DNA from: Paenibacillus oenotherae
GTDB lineage: Bacteria; Bacillota; Bacilli; Paenibacillales; Paenibacillaceae
Direction: 5' to 3'
Assembly: GCF_019443105.1 (NCBI RefSeq)
Contig: NZ_JAHZIJ010000011.1
Span: 1-64,000, forward strand
DNA: 64,000 nucleotides
Shown: positions 24,568-34,055 of the stretch, in pieces
Layout of the letters: every line of letters starts with the position of its first letter
Numbering within the stretch: position 1 is the stretch's first letter
Notes under the pieces: generated by a model
The model's input: only the letters and a program-made list of their open reading frames with translations
Databases searched by the model: none
Told to the model about the DNA's origin: nothing
Translations under genes and position numbers: made by a program

Positions 24568-26346
24568 ATGAAAAAACCAACAATCAAGTCATTTAAGCCA
24601 AGCAGCAAGTTTTTGTCAAATTTTGCGAATGGTCTGAGGAATTTGAAGCTGACGCATCGCATGATCCTTTTGCTAGTCGTACTGACGATCGTGAACATTG
24701 GCGCAGGCGGAATTATCCTCTATCAGAATAATGTCGTACAAACTGAAATGGATAAATCCGATCAGCTGCAGGACGCTCAGAAGAAGTACAATGACATCGC
24801 GAAAAATTTGGAAGCGTCAACAATTATGTTTGTAGATTTGCTGGAAGGATTTGCGGCGACGAAGAAGCAGACTGTCGATGACAATATGGCCGCTGCGGCG
24901 ACCCAGATTGTTGAGTTGGAGAAGGTGCTCAAGGAGCTGGATGAGGAATATCCGACCAAAGATTTCCGTGATTCATACAGCGCGCTTGTTATCAGGGTAC
25001 AGACGGGATATAACGAGATTAAAACACAATATGACGCCTACGATATTATTTTGGATGATGAAACGAAGCGGGTTATGCGCCGTGACGTCGTAGCCAATTA
25101 CTGGGACGTATTAAGCAAGACGAATAATGATTCGCAGAGCAGATTCGCCAAAGCTGTAGAGGAAAGAGGCGTAGCGCTTAGCGCCGCTGTCTCATGGTCG
25201 AACAATATTGTCATTATTAATATTATTGTGATGGCGATCTTCCCGGCTCTTGTCATGACCGGCTTGATCCGTTCCATTAGAAGAAACTTGGCCGGCATTA
25301 CGAAGCATATCGAAGCTTACAAGAATAACGATTTCACTTATGATGTCAAGCTGCAGTCGAGGGATGAATTCGGCATGATCGATAATATGCTGACCGATAT
25401 GGGCGGCAAATTGCGGGAAACGCTGGCATCGACGGTTGCAGTGAGCGAGCAGGTGCTGGATGTCTCGCAGCGGATGTCATCCATGCTGACGATTAATAAA
25501 GAAGCATCCGAGACGGTAAAGAAAGAAGTGGCGCACAGCAAGAAGCTGATCTCTTCCCAGAATGATTCCAATGCATCGATTTCGGCAGTAACGGAAGAGG
25601 TGTCCGCTAGCTCGGAACAAATATCGGCATCCAGTGATTATATAAACAATGATATGAAGCGGATGCACCATTCTTCGAACGAAGGCATGGAGAAGATGCA
25701 GGAGATCGTCGGGCTTGTTGATGAAACATCGCAGCAGTTCAACGAGCTGTCTGGCGTGCTTCGCGTGATGACAGAGCGTTACAGCAATGTTGCCCGTTTC
25801 CTCGATAACATTAATGAGATTACGAGCCAGACCGGCCTGTTGTCGCTTAACGCTTCCATTGAAGCTGCAAGAGCGGGCGAGCATGGTAGCGGCTTTGCAG
25901 TTGTGGCGGGCGAAATTCGCAAGCTGTCCGGGAAGACGGATGGCCTCTCGCGTGCGATCGCATCAGATTTGAAGCAAATTCATAATGATCTGAAGCAGTG
26001 CGAGAAGACGTTGGATTCGTTCTCCTTGCTTATTACGCGGACCAAAGCGATCTCTCAAACCTCTAACGTGACCTTTAATGAATTGAAGGATCAAAGCGGC
26101 TTGTTGGCAGAGCAGATGAATGAGATCACAGTAGCGATCGGAGAGATTGCGACAGGGATGACAACAATCGTTACATCAGTAGAATGGCTGGCGGAATCCT
26201 CCACAGAAGTGAATGATCGAATGGGCCAGATGGAAGGGTTGACGAATGAGCAATTCAAGATTTCCGATAATTTGATGGACATGGCCGGATCATTGAAGGA
26301 CGCCTCCCAGCGGCTGCGCGAGAAGACGGACTCCTTCAAGCTCTAA
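24568..26346 (+). CDS. Methyl-accepting chemotaxis protein
   Basis: A 592-aa transmembrane chemoreceptor. TM1 is at about residues 29-50, followed by an extracytoplasmic helical sensor (about 55-205), TM2 (about 207-230), a HAMP linker and a long cytoplasmic coiled coil. The signalling tip is recognisable in [20 protein letters not shown], although it differs from the usual T-N-L-L-A-L-N-A form at several sites. Ligand unknown. The start is ATG 24568, ten bases after AGAGGGG; an in-frame GTG at 24559 is an alternative. No che gene is adjacent. Confidence 0.9.
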   Translation: MKKPTIKSFKPSSKFLSNFANGLRNLKLTHRMILLLVVLTIVNIGAGGIILYQNNVVQTEMDKSDQLQDAQKKYNDIAKNLEASTIMFVDLLEGFAATKKQTVDDNMAAAATQIVELEKVLKELDEEYPTKDFRDSYSALVIRVQTGYNEIKTQYDAYDIILDDETKRVMRRDVVANYWDVLSKTNNDSQSRFAKAVEERGVALSAAVSWSNNIVIINIIVMAIFPALVMTGLIRSIRRNLAGITKHIEAYKNNDFTYDVKLQSRDEFGMIDNMLTDMGGKLRETLASTVAVSEQVLDVSQRMSSMLTINKEASETVKKEVAHSKKLISSQNDSNASISAVTEEVSASSEQISASSDYINNDMKRMHHSSNEGMEKMQEIVGLVDETSQQFNELSGVLRVMTERYSNVARFLDNINEITSQTGLLSLNASIEAARAGEHGSGFAVVAGEIRKLSGKTDGLSRAIASDLKQIHNDLKQCEKTLDSFSLLITRTKAISQTSNVTFNELKDQSGLLAEQMNEITVAIGEIATGMTTIVTSVEWLAESSTEVNDRMGQMEGLTNEQFKISDNLMDMAGSLKDASQRLREKTDSFKL

Positions 26347-26362
26347 CATAGCAGTGCCATAT

Positions 26363-26416
26363 AGCGGGCTTCTTATACACATCATCTATACACGTGTATG
26401 AGAGTCCGCTTTGTTC
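26363..26416 (+). terminator. Intrinsic terminator of the chemoreceptor gene
   Basis: AGCGG and CCGCT outer arms and ATACAC/GTGTAT inner arms, followed by TTTGTTC. Confidence 0.7.
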
Positions 26417-26509
26417 TATGTATGGACATGGATTGAAAATTGACCGTATATGATATATTAATGAACAAAAAAGTATGTAAAGTATATATATGCATTGTTT
26501 TGAAGGTAT

Positions 26510-26788
26510 GAAGCCAAGCATATTATTCTGGCGACTGGCTTGTTTGTAGATCTTGCCGAGACGATGGGGGCTGCCACCAAGCCTGGAACAGAGCCGCGCA
26601 TCAAGACGGTACTCGAAGTGGATGCAGCGGGTAGAACAAATATTGAAGGTGTATGGGCGGCAGGCACCTGTGCTGGTGTCAGCATGCATACCATTATCAC
26701 CGCCGGAGACGGCGCTAAAGTAGCGATTAATCTCATCAGTGAGCTGAATGGCGAGCGTTACGTCGATCACGATGTATTGAAGTCGTAG
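26510..26788 (+). pseudogene. Remnant of an FAD/NAD-dependent oxidoreductase (C-terminal fragment)
   Basis: The frame encodes about 92 aa matching the C-terminal end of thioredoxin-reductase-like flavoproteins: KHIILATGLFVDLAE, then NIEGVWAAGTCAGVSMHT (the FAD-contacting GD/AG segment near the C-terminus) and GAKVAINLISELNG. A TGA stop lies just upstream, and the AT-rich sequence before it has no NAD-binding or first FAD domain. About two thirds of the gene is missing, with no start codon and ribosome site, so it is a decayed or deletion remnant. The preserved frame implies recent truncation. Confidence 0.75.
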
Positions 26789-26817
26789 TTTGATTATTAT
26801 TTACCATAGACAACCCT

Positions 26818-26865
26818 AAAAGCATCCAATACCATGTTCGAAGTTCGAAGTGGTGTGGATGCTTT
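26818..26865 (+). terminator. Terminator-like hairpin after the oxidoreductase remnant
   Basis: AAAGCATCCA and TGGATGCTTT arms with inner ACCA/TGGT pairing and a short T-rich tail. Confidence 0.7.
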
Positions 26866-26921
26866 GTTGTGAAGGTGCGAAGGTGGCGTAGTAGCGTAGG
26901 TGACGAAGTGGTGGAGTGCAT

Positions 26922-26949
26922 TCAATCAATCAATCAATCAATCAATCAA
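26922..26949. repeat. TCAA microsatellite, seven copies
   Basis: Seven perfect 4-bp TCAA units in the leader of the phosphoesterase gene, 120 bases before the chosen start codon. Confidence 0.95.
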
Positions 26950-27069
26950 AGCTTTCAAACAGAGCCGTCTCCCCGGGCGGATAGAGGCCAGTAGAACTTG
27001 GAAGAGCCAGGAAGTATAATGAAGGAAGATAATAGAACGCCATATAGAGAGAAGGGTGAGGTTTCATTC

Positions 27070-28227
27070 ATGCGAGCAGTTCGAATGATCGCAAGTACTG
27101 TTTTTTTTGTTGTACTTATACTGGGTCTGCAATATTATGTGGGGTGGCATTTGAAGCTGTTTCTGCAAACCTGGTTTGATGGTGTTCCGGGCGTTATGTA
27201 CTGGATATGCTTCTGGATTATTGCCATGTCCTATCTGGTATCCAGATTGCTTGAGAGAGCAGTCAAGGGCAGGATTGCAAGGGGACTCAAGTGGGTGGGG
27301 TCTTACTGGTTCGCTATTCTGCAGTATAGTGTGCTGCTCCTGCCAATCGCCGATCTGGCGGCATGGGTGCTGCATCTGTCTGCCGTACCTATGGAGACTA
27401 TCATTCTGGCGACAGGCTCAACCGTTATCCTTATTCTGCTTGCGATTCTGACAAGGGGCTCCTGGAATGCATGGAAGCCGATTACTCGCCAGTATACGAT
27501 AGAGGTACCTAAAACGGCAGGGGCCGTGAAGGAGCTGCGTATCGCAGTAGCTTCTGATCTGCATCTCGGCACGATTGTCGGAAGAAGCTATCTGCGATTG
27601 CTTGTCAATCGTGTGAATGCGATTGAGCCGGATCTCGTCCTGCTGCCGGGCGATGTTATCGATGATGATATTGAGCCGTTCAAGCGTCTTCAATATGGCA
27701 GTCTGTTAAGCGGCTTGAAATCACGTTACGGGACATATGCTGTTCTAGGCAATCATGAGTATTTTGGCGGGCACATCGAGGAGTTCGTTGCGCTGATGAA
27801 ACAAGCGGGCATTGCTGTGCTGCTGGACGAATCTGTTGCAATCGCGGATAGCTTCTACATAATCGGACGCAAGGACAAAACGGCCCAGAGGCTGCCTGGC
27901 GGGCGTTTGCCGATTGGCGAGCTGACGGCCGGACTTGATCATTCCATGCCGCTTATCTTGATGGATCATCAGCCTTCAGCGCTGCAGGAAGCAGCGGATA
28001 ATGGCATCGACTTATCACTCCATGGACATACCCATCGTGGGCAGATGGCGCCGAACCATTGGATTACCCGCCGAATTTTCGAGCTTGATTGGGGGTATCT
28101 TCGCAAAGGGAATCTGCATGCTTTTGTTTCCTCAGGCTACGGTAGCTGGGGACCGCCGATTCGGATCGGAAGCCGTTCGGAAATTCTGGACATTACGATT
28201 CGCTTTGTGTCGCAGCAGGGCTCATAG
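27070..28227 (+). CDS. Membrane metallophosphoesterase
   Basis: A 385-aa protein with four or so N-terminal membrane segments (about 1-145) and a calcineurin-like phosphoesterase domain behind them. The metal ligands are complete: DLHLG, GDVIDDD, GNHEY, DHQP and HGHTHRGQ. Related YkuE/YaeI-type proteins hydrolyse phosphodiesters, including UDP-diacylglucosamine or lipid substrates; the substrate here is unknown. ATG 27070 is preferred because AAGGGTGAGG lies eight bases before it; ATG 27019 and TTG 26998 are in frame upstream. Confidence 0.87.
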   Translation: MRAVRMIASTVFFVVLILGLQYYVGWHLKLFLQTWFDGVPGVMYWICFWIIAMSYLVSRLLERAVKGRIARGLKWVGSYWFAILQYSVLLLPIADLAAWVLHLSAVPMETIILATGSTVILILLAILTRGSWNAWKPITRQYTIEVPKTAGAVKELRIAVASDLHLGTIVGRSYLRLLVNRVNAIEPDLVLLPGDVIDDDIEPFKRLQYGSLLSGLKSRYGTYAVLGNHEYFGGHIEEFVALMKQAGIAVLLDESVAIADSFYIIGRKDKTAQRLPGGRLPIGELTAGLDHSMPLILMDHQPSALQEAADNGIDLSLHGHTHRGQMAPNHWITRRIFELDWGYLRKGNLHAFVSSGYGSWGPPIRIGSRSEILDITIRFVSQQGS

Positions 28228-28330
28228 ACCGTGCTTGAAGCAGGCGGCATCCAACAACTTCGTATTGGTCTCCTCCTCCTTTCAGCTTATAATTTATTAG
28301 GAGACCGCTTATTAATCCGGGGAGTTGACT

Positions 28331-30595
28331 ATGGAAACAGAAACGAATATTACCCCCATCCTAACAAAACGATCCTCTCGAATACGATCATGGCTGCTTT
28401 CACGAAAAAGAGCTGCATTGCGCAATGATACGCCATTCTGGCGAACCTCTTTGATCGGCTTATGGCTCGTTAGCTGTACGCTTCTTGTTATTGCGAGCCT
28501 GGGCATGCCGACGGGCATGGGGGCTGTTATCGACAGCATTCTCGCAATCGTGCTCGGAACAATCGGAATGGCCATCATTGCGCCAATGGCTGCATTTCTG
28601 CTGGCGGTTGCTTATCTTCCGCTCCCCAGACTTTATACTGGTGGGGTGATCTATGTTTCATCTGTTGTATTTATCGTGTTCTATTATGCCAATACAGGAA
28701 TTCTCCTATCCGCAATATTGACGGGATTCCTGACGATCTATGGCATTGTCAGCGGGTTGACAATCGCGCTGCTGATCAGCCGCAGAGTGTCCAGAAATGT
28801 CAAGGCAGCATGCGTACTGGCTGTTATGGCGTCAGTCCTGGCTTATACGTACTGGCCAGTGCTGTCGAATGAAGCGCTGACAGCCGCGGATACTAGCGAT
28901 GATCGGATTATAGAAGCGGTCAATTCGATACAAGCGGCTAATCCTGCCGAGCAGGGCAGCTACCGGTATTCGGTATTTGCTTACGGCAGCGGCGAGGACA
29001 GGCACCGGGCGGAGTTTGCTGACGAAGCCAGCTTGATCAGCGACTCTGTGGATGCCTCCGCATACATTGACAACTGGTCGAAGCTGCGTGCCTTTTATTG
29101 GGGCTTCGACCAGAAGGAGCTTCCGGTTAATGGACGTGTATGGATGCCGGAGGGAGAAGGGCCTTACCCGCTTGTATTGATGGTGCACGGCAACCACTTA
29201 ATGGAGCAGTTCTCTGACGAAGGGTATGCTTATTTGGGTGAAATGCTGGCCAGCAGAGGTTATATCGCAGTATCGGTGGATGAGAACTTCCTCAATTATT
29301 CCGTATGGCAGAACATTCCCGATGATGATATGAAGGTTCGGGCCTGGATGCTGCTGAAGCATTTGCAGCAGATCGCCGCATTCAACAATCAGAGCGGCAC
29401 TCCCTTCTTCAATCGGGTGAACCTGGATCAAGTCGCTTTGATCGGGCATTCCAGAGGCGGGCAGGCTGTAGCTATGGCAGCTGACCGCAATCGATGGTTT
29501 ACAGGGGACCGGTCGTTCCAGGGGCTCGACAAGACCGTACGCATTCAGGCTGTCGTTGCGATTGCACCGACAGACAAGTCCGTTAATAAGCAATCCGCTG
29601 CTCTGCGGAATGTCCATTATTTGTCGCTGCAGGGGGCGATGGATGGCGATGTGAACAATTTCTATGGCGAGCGCCAATATTTGCGCACATCCTTTACTTC
29701 CTCATCGGACAAATTCAAGGCAACGCTCTATATTGGGGAAGCGAATCACAGCCAGTTCAATACGGAGTGGGGTTCCATGGACGATAGCTTGCCGGGAGGC
29801 CTGCTGCTTAATCGGGAAGGAATGCTGGAGCCTGAAGAGCAGCGCCAGGTGGCTAAAGTCTATATATCGGCCTTCCTTGAAACGGCCCTTCACGGCAAGA
29901 AGGAATATACCGCCTTATTCCGCGACTATCGGACAGGACTGGCTTGGCTGCCTGAGGCAACCTATTTCAACCGTTTCGAGAATAACAGCTTTCGAGCAAT
30001 TGCCCGGTTTGATGAGGATAGGAATGGAACTACCGGAACCAGAGGCGTAACGGCAGAAGCGAGCGGATTGAAGTGGTCAGAGCAGAAGGCCGAAGACCGT
30101 GACGGCAATAGCAAAGGAACAAGAGGACTGCAGCTGGAGTGGGAAGATCGGGGCAGTTATACGCTTCACATACCTGAGCTCCGAAGTTCCATTCTTCGAA
30201 CGAGCGCAAGCTCAAGTTTGACCTTTGCGCTGACCAGTCTGGAGCATGAGCTTGAGGGGGCGGAGGAACAGGAGGCGGAATGGACGGCGCCCGCTATAGA
30301 AATTGAGCTGGAGAGCGGCAATGGGGAGTCCGTGCGGCTGCCTTTGGCACATTTTATGCCGGTTCTTCCGCTGCCGCGAACGGATTTCACGCTTTATTCC
30401 TGGATGGAAGAGCGAGTCAAGAACGGCAAGTATAAGGAGGCGACAGAGCCGGTATTCCAGACCTTCCTGCTGCCGCTTGGACATTTCAAGCAAGCTAATT
30501 CGAAGTTTGACCCTTCCGGGATTACGCGGGTTACGTTTTATTTTGGCGGTACCCGGGGGAAGGTCATGCTTGACGATATTGGAATAACCGATTGA
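28331..30595 (+). CDS. Membrane-anchored alpha/beta hydrolase
   Basis: A 754-aa protein. The N-terminal part (about 38-180) has five or six hydrophobic helices. A soluble alpha/beta hydrolase domain follows, with the oxyanion-hole segment MVHGNHL, and the nucleophile elbow GHSRGG (Ser374). The domain resembles dienelactone hydrolase or platelet-activating-factor acetylhydrolase-like proteins. A C-terminal beta-rich region (about 555-750) looks like a carbohydrate-binding or jelly-roll module. Start ATG 28331 is six bases after GGGGAG. It follows the phosphoesterase by about 100 bases; shared function is possible but unproven. Substrate unknown. Confidence 0.8.
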   Translation: METETNITPILTKRSSRIRSWLLSRKRAALRNDTPFWRTSLIGLWLVSCTLLVIASLGMPTGMGAVIDSILAIVLGTIGMAIIAPMAAFLLAVAYLPLPRLYTGGVIYVSSVVFIVFYYANTGILLSAILTGFLTIYGIVSGLTIALLISRRVSRNVKAACVLAVMASVLAYTYWPVLSNEALTAADTSDDRIIEAVNSIQAANPAEQGSYRYSVFAYGSGEDRHRAEFADEASLISDSVDASAYIDNWSKLRAFYWGFDQKELPVNGRVWMPEGEGPYPLVLMVHGNHLMEQFSDEGYAYLGEMLASRGYIAVSVDENFLNYSVWQNIPDDDMKVRAWMLLKHLQQIAAFNNQSGTPFFNRVNLDQVALIGHSRGGQAVAMAADRNRWFTGDRSFQGLDKTVRIQAVVAIAPTDKSVNKQSAALRNVHYLSLQGAMDGDVNNFYGERQYLRTSFTSSSDKFKATLYIGEANHSQFNTEWGSMDDSLPGGLLLNREGMLEPEEQRQVAKVYISAFLETALHGKKEYTALFRDYRTGLAWLPEATYFNRFENNSFRAIARFDEDRNGTTGTRGVTAEASGLKWSEQKAEDRDGNSKGTRGLQLEWEDRGSYTLHIPELRSSILRTSASSSLTFALTSLEHELEGAEEQEAEWTAPAIEIELESGNGESVRLPLAHFMPVLPLPRTDFTLYSWMEERVKNGKYKEATEPVFQTFLLPLGHFKQANSKFDPSGITRVTFYFGGTRGKVMLDDIGITD

Positions 30596-30655
30596 TGTGT
30601 TGATGTACAATAGGCGGCGCATAGGGTGATACCTCACGCTCTGCGCATGAATAGA

Positions 30656-30727
30656 ACCGTTATCCCCTAGTACGAGATGTGGCTCGATGAGCTGCATCAC
30701 CACCTTCTAGGGATAACGGTCCTTTAC
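30656..30727. terminator. Bidirectional intrinsic terminator
   Basis: ACCGTTATCCC and GGGATAACGGT arms around about 43 bases, with CCTTTACTTT following. It lies between the convergent hydrolase and Calx-beta genes. Confidence 0.75.
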
Positions 30728-30741
30728 TTTGTTAAGCTAAA

Positions 30742-32739
30742 CTAAACGACGTAGACAGGGATATACACGACTACCCCATCACAAATGGCAGTTACCGCAG
30801 TTCTTCCGCTATGATTGCTTACAGTAATGGTACCTTTGTCTACGGTAACGATTTTTGTATTATTGGATGCCCATTTTGCTGTGGCATTGACGTACCTTGT
30901 TGTGCCATCGTAATAGGTAGCCAGTAACCGGACATAAATTTGCTTTTTCCCTGGATGCAAGGTTACATTTCGTATTGACGGAGTCAGGCTTTTTATTTTG
31001 GCTGGGGTAACCGATACATATGCTTCTGCTTTATGGCCCTTATAGACAGCAGTAATTATTGCTGTTCCATTCGTACTGCCGGCTTTAATGACACCGTGCG
31101 TGAAAGTGGCAGTAGAGGGAGAACTGCTCGAATAAACTGTCTCCGGGTCATTCGTCACATTCTTGCGTTCGTTATTCTCATATACGGCAAATAAATAAAG
31201 TGGCTCGGATTTATTCGGCTGGACCATAAGCTGTTCCTCGACCAGTTCCAAATGATCGACCCCTCCTCTCTCGGAGACGATGACTAGGCAGCTGGCTGTC
31301 TTTCCGTCGTAGGTTCTCACTGTAACTCTTGCTTTACCAATATGCTGGGGGTAGATAACCCCATTTAATACGATCACCGCCCCTGAACTGCTTTCCCATG
31401 TCAATTGCTGCGGTGCATGAAGGGGGAGCACAGTGGCTTTCAACTCTTTGGCTATGTCTTCTCTTGTATGAAGTTCTGTATGGTTTAATTCGACGCTGGT
31501 TACAGGGGCATTTTTCTGGTCATCATCGATAATGGATACTCTGGCGCTTGATTGCGCTCCGAGAATTGCTCCTTTAGTAGGATTGGAGAGTTTCACTGTA
31601 AAATACTCCACACCTTCATTGATGATATCATCAATGATTCTTACCGATATTCTTTTCGATGTTTCTCCTTTATTAAAATACATCGGCGATAGGCAGGTAG
31701 TAAATACTGACCTGTAATCCGAATCCTCAGTTGCAGTTCCGGGGATAACGGAGCAGTCAAACCCGACAAGTTGTCCTCGGGATCCGTTAGTTCGGGTAAT
31801 GGTTAAGATAACCACTCTGCCGTTCTCAGCTATAGTGTAATCGGAAGCGCTGAATTGCAGCTCACCTTGTATGTCCGGACTAAAGTCATCATCAATAATC
31901 GTCACTTTTGCAGTACGTATTGCACCGATTGCTGTTCCGGGCGCTGCCGGATCCAGGATGGAAACGGTGAAGGTTTCATCCCCCTCTATGACCTCATCAT
32001 CAACCATGGTTACGAATACTATTGCAGTGGGCGAGAACGAGTAAATATTAAAGGGGCGGGAAAGATCCATAGGATCGATATCATCTATACTGACTCCCGG
32101 CCCTTTAACGAGCTGGGTGTAAATGGTAGCTTTATTGTTAGTAGTTGTAAAGGAACATTTAATGGGAATGCCGATCCCATACTTCCCCTCCGAGATGGTA
32201 ATATCATCGCTTGTGAAGCTGCACCGATTAGGGTCGCTGCTGGTACTTTGATTCGCGAGTATTTTAATTGTGCTGCTATTGATGGTTCCTATAGAAGCCC
32301 CTCCTGTCGCATTAGTCAACCGAACGGTGAAATACTCATCCTCCTCGTCCTTAAGATCACGAATGATGGATACTTCAAATGTTTTGCGCAGCTCCCCATC
32401 AGCAAACACTAAGGTTCTGTTCGTACTGGAATGGCTATAATCCAAACCATAGGCGGCGGTACCGTCATTGAAGCTGTAGTTGACTGAAACCGTGCCCTCT
32501 GACCCGTTCGTTCGGGTTATAGTAAGGCCCAGCGTTTTTTCGTTCTCATAAACGTCATAATGGGCGGAGGAGAATTGCAGAATACCCGCTGACTCCACCA
32601 TGGAGGGGCTATTGCCCCCATCGGCATAAGCAGATTCCTGCAAAAAGGACGCATGAAAGAAAAGCACAAGTAAAAACGCAAGGACAAGAGGAGTTAACCG
32701 ACTTTGAACAGGAGTAGATTTACAATTTAATAAAATCAT
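30742..32739 (-). CDS. Secreted Calx-beta / Big-domain repeat protein
   Basis: A 665-aa secreted protein. The signal peptide spans about residues 1-38 (hydrophobic core LVLAFLLVLFF). Three Calx-beta modules follow (about 50-160, 170-285 and 290-410), each with the EdEsFTVrL-type ending, such as DEYFTVRLTNATGG, DETFTVSILDPA and VEYFTVKLSNPT. Three bacterial Ig-like (Big_2-like) modules complete it to the C-terminus. No LPxTG or SLH motif is seen, so attachment is unclear. The start at 32739 has AAAGGAGG six bases upstream. Such architectures usually mediate adhesion or calcium binding. It seems more AT-rich than its neighbours. Confidence 0.82.
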   Translation of the reverse strand: MILLNCKSTPVQSRLTPLVLAFLLVLFFHASFLQESAYADGGNSPSMVESAGILQFSSAHYDVYENEKTLGLTITRTNGSEGTVSVNYSFNDGTAAYGLDYSHSSTNRTLVFADGELRKTFEVSIIRDLKDEEDEYFTVRLTNATGGASIGTINSSTIKILANQSTSSDPNRCSFTSDDITISEGKYGIGIPIKCSFTTTNNKATIYTQLVKGPGVSIDDIDPMDLSRPFNIYSFSPTAIVFVTMVDDEVIEGDETFTVSILDPAAPGTAIGAIRTAKVTIIDDDFSPDIQGELQFSASDYTIAENGRVVILTITRTNGSRGQLVGFDCSVIPGTATEDSDYRSVFTTCLSPMYFNKGETSKRISVRIIDDIINEGVEYFTVKLSNPTKGAILGAQSSARVSIIDDDQKNAPVTSVELNHTELHTREDIAKELKATVLPLHAPQQLTWESSSGAVIVLNGVIYPQHIGKARVTVRTYDGKTASCLVIVSERGGVDHLELVEEQLMVQPNKSEPLYLFAVYENNERKNVTNDPETVYSSSSPSTATFTHGVIKAGSTNGTAIITAVYKGHKAEAYVSVTPAKIKSLTPSIRNVTLHPGKKQIYVRLLATYYDGTTRYVNATAKWASNNTKIVTVDKGTITVSNHSGRTAVTAICDGVVVYIPVYVV

Positions 32740-32933
32740 ACAAAACCTCCTTTTAATGGTGCCCATATTATACAATAATAGATACGTTTTGTATCATTTT
32801 TTATGAAATTATATTTCCTCTGGCTATGGCCTCTATCGTGAGGGAGAATCAGCAACATTTATTAAACATTGTGAATTGCCGGGGGGCCGTTTGGGCAACA
32901 TTTGGTAAAGGACCCATTACGGAGGAGTAAGCG

Positions 32934-34055
32934 ATGAATAGTAAAAAGTTGGGCATTTGGTCGATCGGCATGATGCTGATGCTGTCAGTCGGGCTTGCCA
33001 ATCATGTGTTCGTCCTTCCTGCACTGCTGGTTACTGCCAGACGCGATGCTTGGCTGTGCATTTTTCCGGCGCTGGCTGTGCTGATTCCCTGGATGATTGT
33101 TATTGTTCACGGTATTATGAAACGGACCCAGCCAGCTCGCATCGCGGATTGGCTTCATCACAGGCTGCCGCCAATAGTTGCATGGATCGTATTGATTCCC
33201 GTCATGCTGCTGCTGTACGTTCACGGCTTTCAGACCTTCGCAGATACAATTGCCTGGACATCAAGGACTTATTTGCCCAAGACCCCGATTGTAGTTATCA
33301 GTCTCATGCTGATGGCACTTGTGGCATTCGCTGTATGGTCAGGGCTGCGGGCTGTCGTCTATATGTCCTGCTTGCTGCTGCCTCCGGTCGTTCTGCTTGG
33401 CGATTTTGTCATGAGTGTGAATACGCCGGATAAAAACTACGAATTGCTGCTCCCTATTATGGAGAATGGATTCCGCTCGCTGCTGAACGGCTCTTTATAC
33501 GCAGGGGGAGGCTTGATCGAGCTCTCTTTCATTGTATTTATCCAACACAATATGAAAATCCGAATGGCAAGATGGCAATTGGTGCTGCTCCTGTTCTTTC
33601 TGGCGTTGTTGACACTTGGCCCGACAGTCGGAGCGCTTACCGAATTTGGTCCTGAACAAGCAGCGAAGCTTCGTTACCCCGCCTTTGCCCAATGGCGTCT
33701 TGTTACAGTTGGCGATTATATCGAGCATGTTGATTTTTTCGCTATCTTTCAGTGGCTCTCAGGTTCATTTGTACGCACTTCACTCGCGCTTATTATTATG
33801 ATGGATCTGCTGCCTGTGCGCAAAGCAGGCAAGAAGCTGATCCTTCTGCTGCTTATCAGCTTGAGTTATGTCTTTGGCACTCTATGGCTGTTGAACCATT
33901 TGGTGCTGCACCAATCGGTAGCGGTGAATGTCTTCATTGCCAGCATCATTGTTATCACCCTGGTCATACTCACTATTTGGCTGCTGTCATTCAGACGAGC
34001 TTCAAGCGGGGAGGGGGAGAGCTGTGAACGAGAGCACATTCCAAGTCACCCGTGA
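32934..34055 (+). CDS. Spore germination protein, GerB family permease
   Basis: The integral membrane subunit of a Ger-type germinant receptor in the inner spore membrane, related to amino-acid/APC transporters. The 373-aa sequence has ten or so membrane helices. Here the B subunit is the first gene, followed by A (32-base overlap) and C, so the order is B-A-C instead of the more usual A-B-C. GGAGGAG precedes the ATG. Expression in the forespore is expected from the family; I found no clear SigG promoter. Germinant unknown. Confidence 0.92.
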   Translation: MNSKKLGIWSIGMMLMLSVGLANHVFVLPALLVTARRDAWLCIFPALAVLIPWMIVIVHGIMKRTQPARIADWLHHRLPPIVAWIVLIPVMLLLYVHGFQTFADTIAWTSRTYLPKTPIVVISLMLMALVAFAVWSGLRAVVYMSCLLLPPVVLLGDFVMSVNTPDKNYELLLPIMENGFRSLLNGSLYAGGGLIELSFIVFIQHNMKIRMARWQLVLLLFFLALLTLGPTVGALTEFGPEQAAKLRYPAFAQWRLVTVGDYIEHVDFFAIFQWLSGSFVRTSLALIIMMDLLPVRKAGKKLILLLLISLSYVFGTLWLLNHLVLHQSVAVNVFIASIIVITLVILTIWLLSFRRASSGEGESCEREHIPSHP

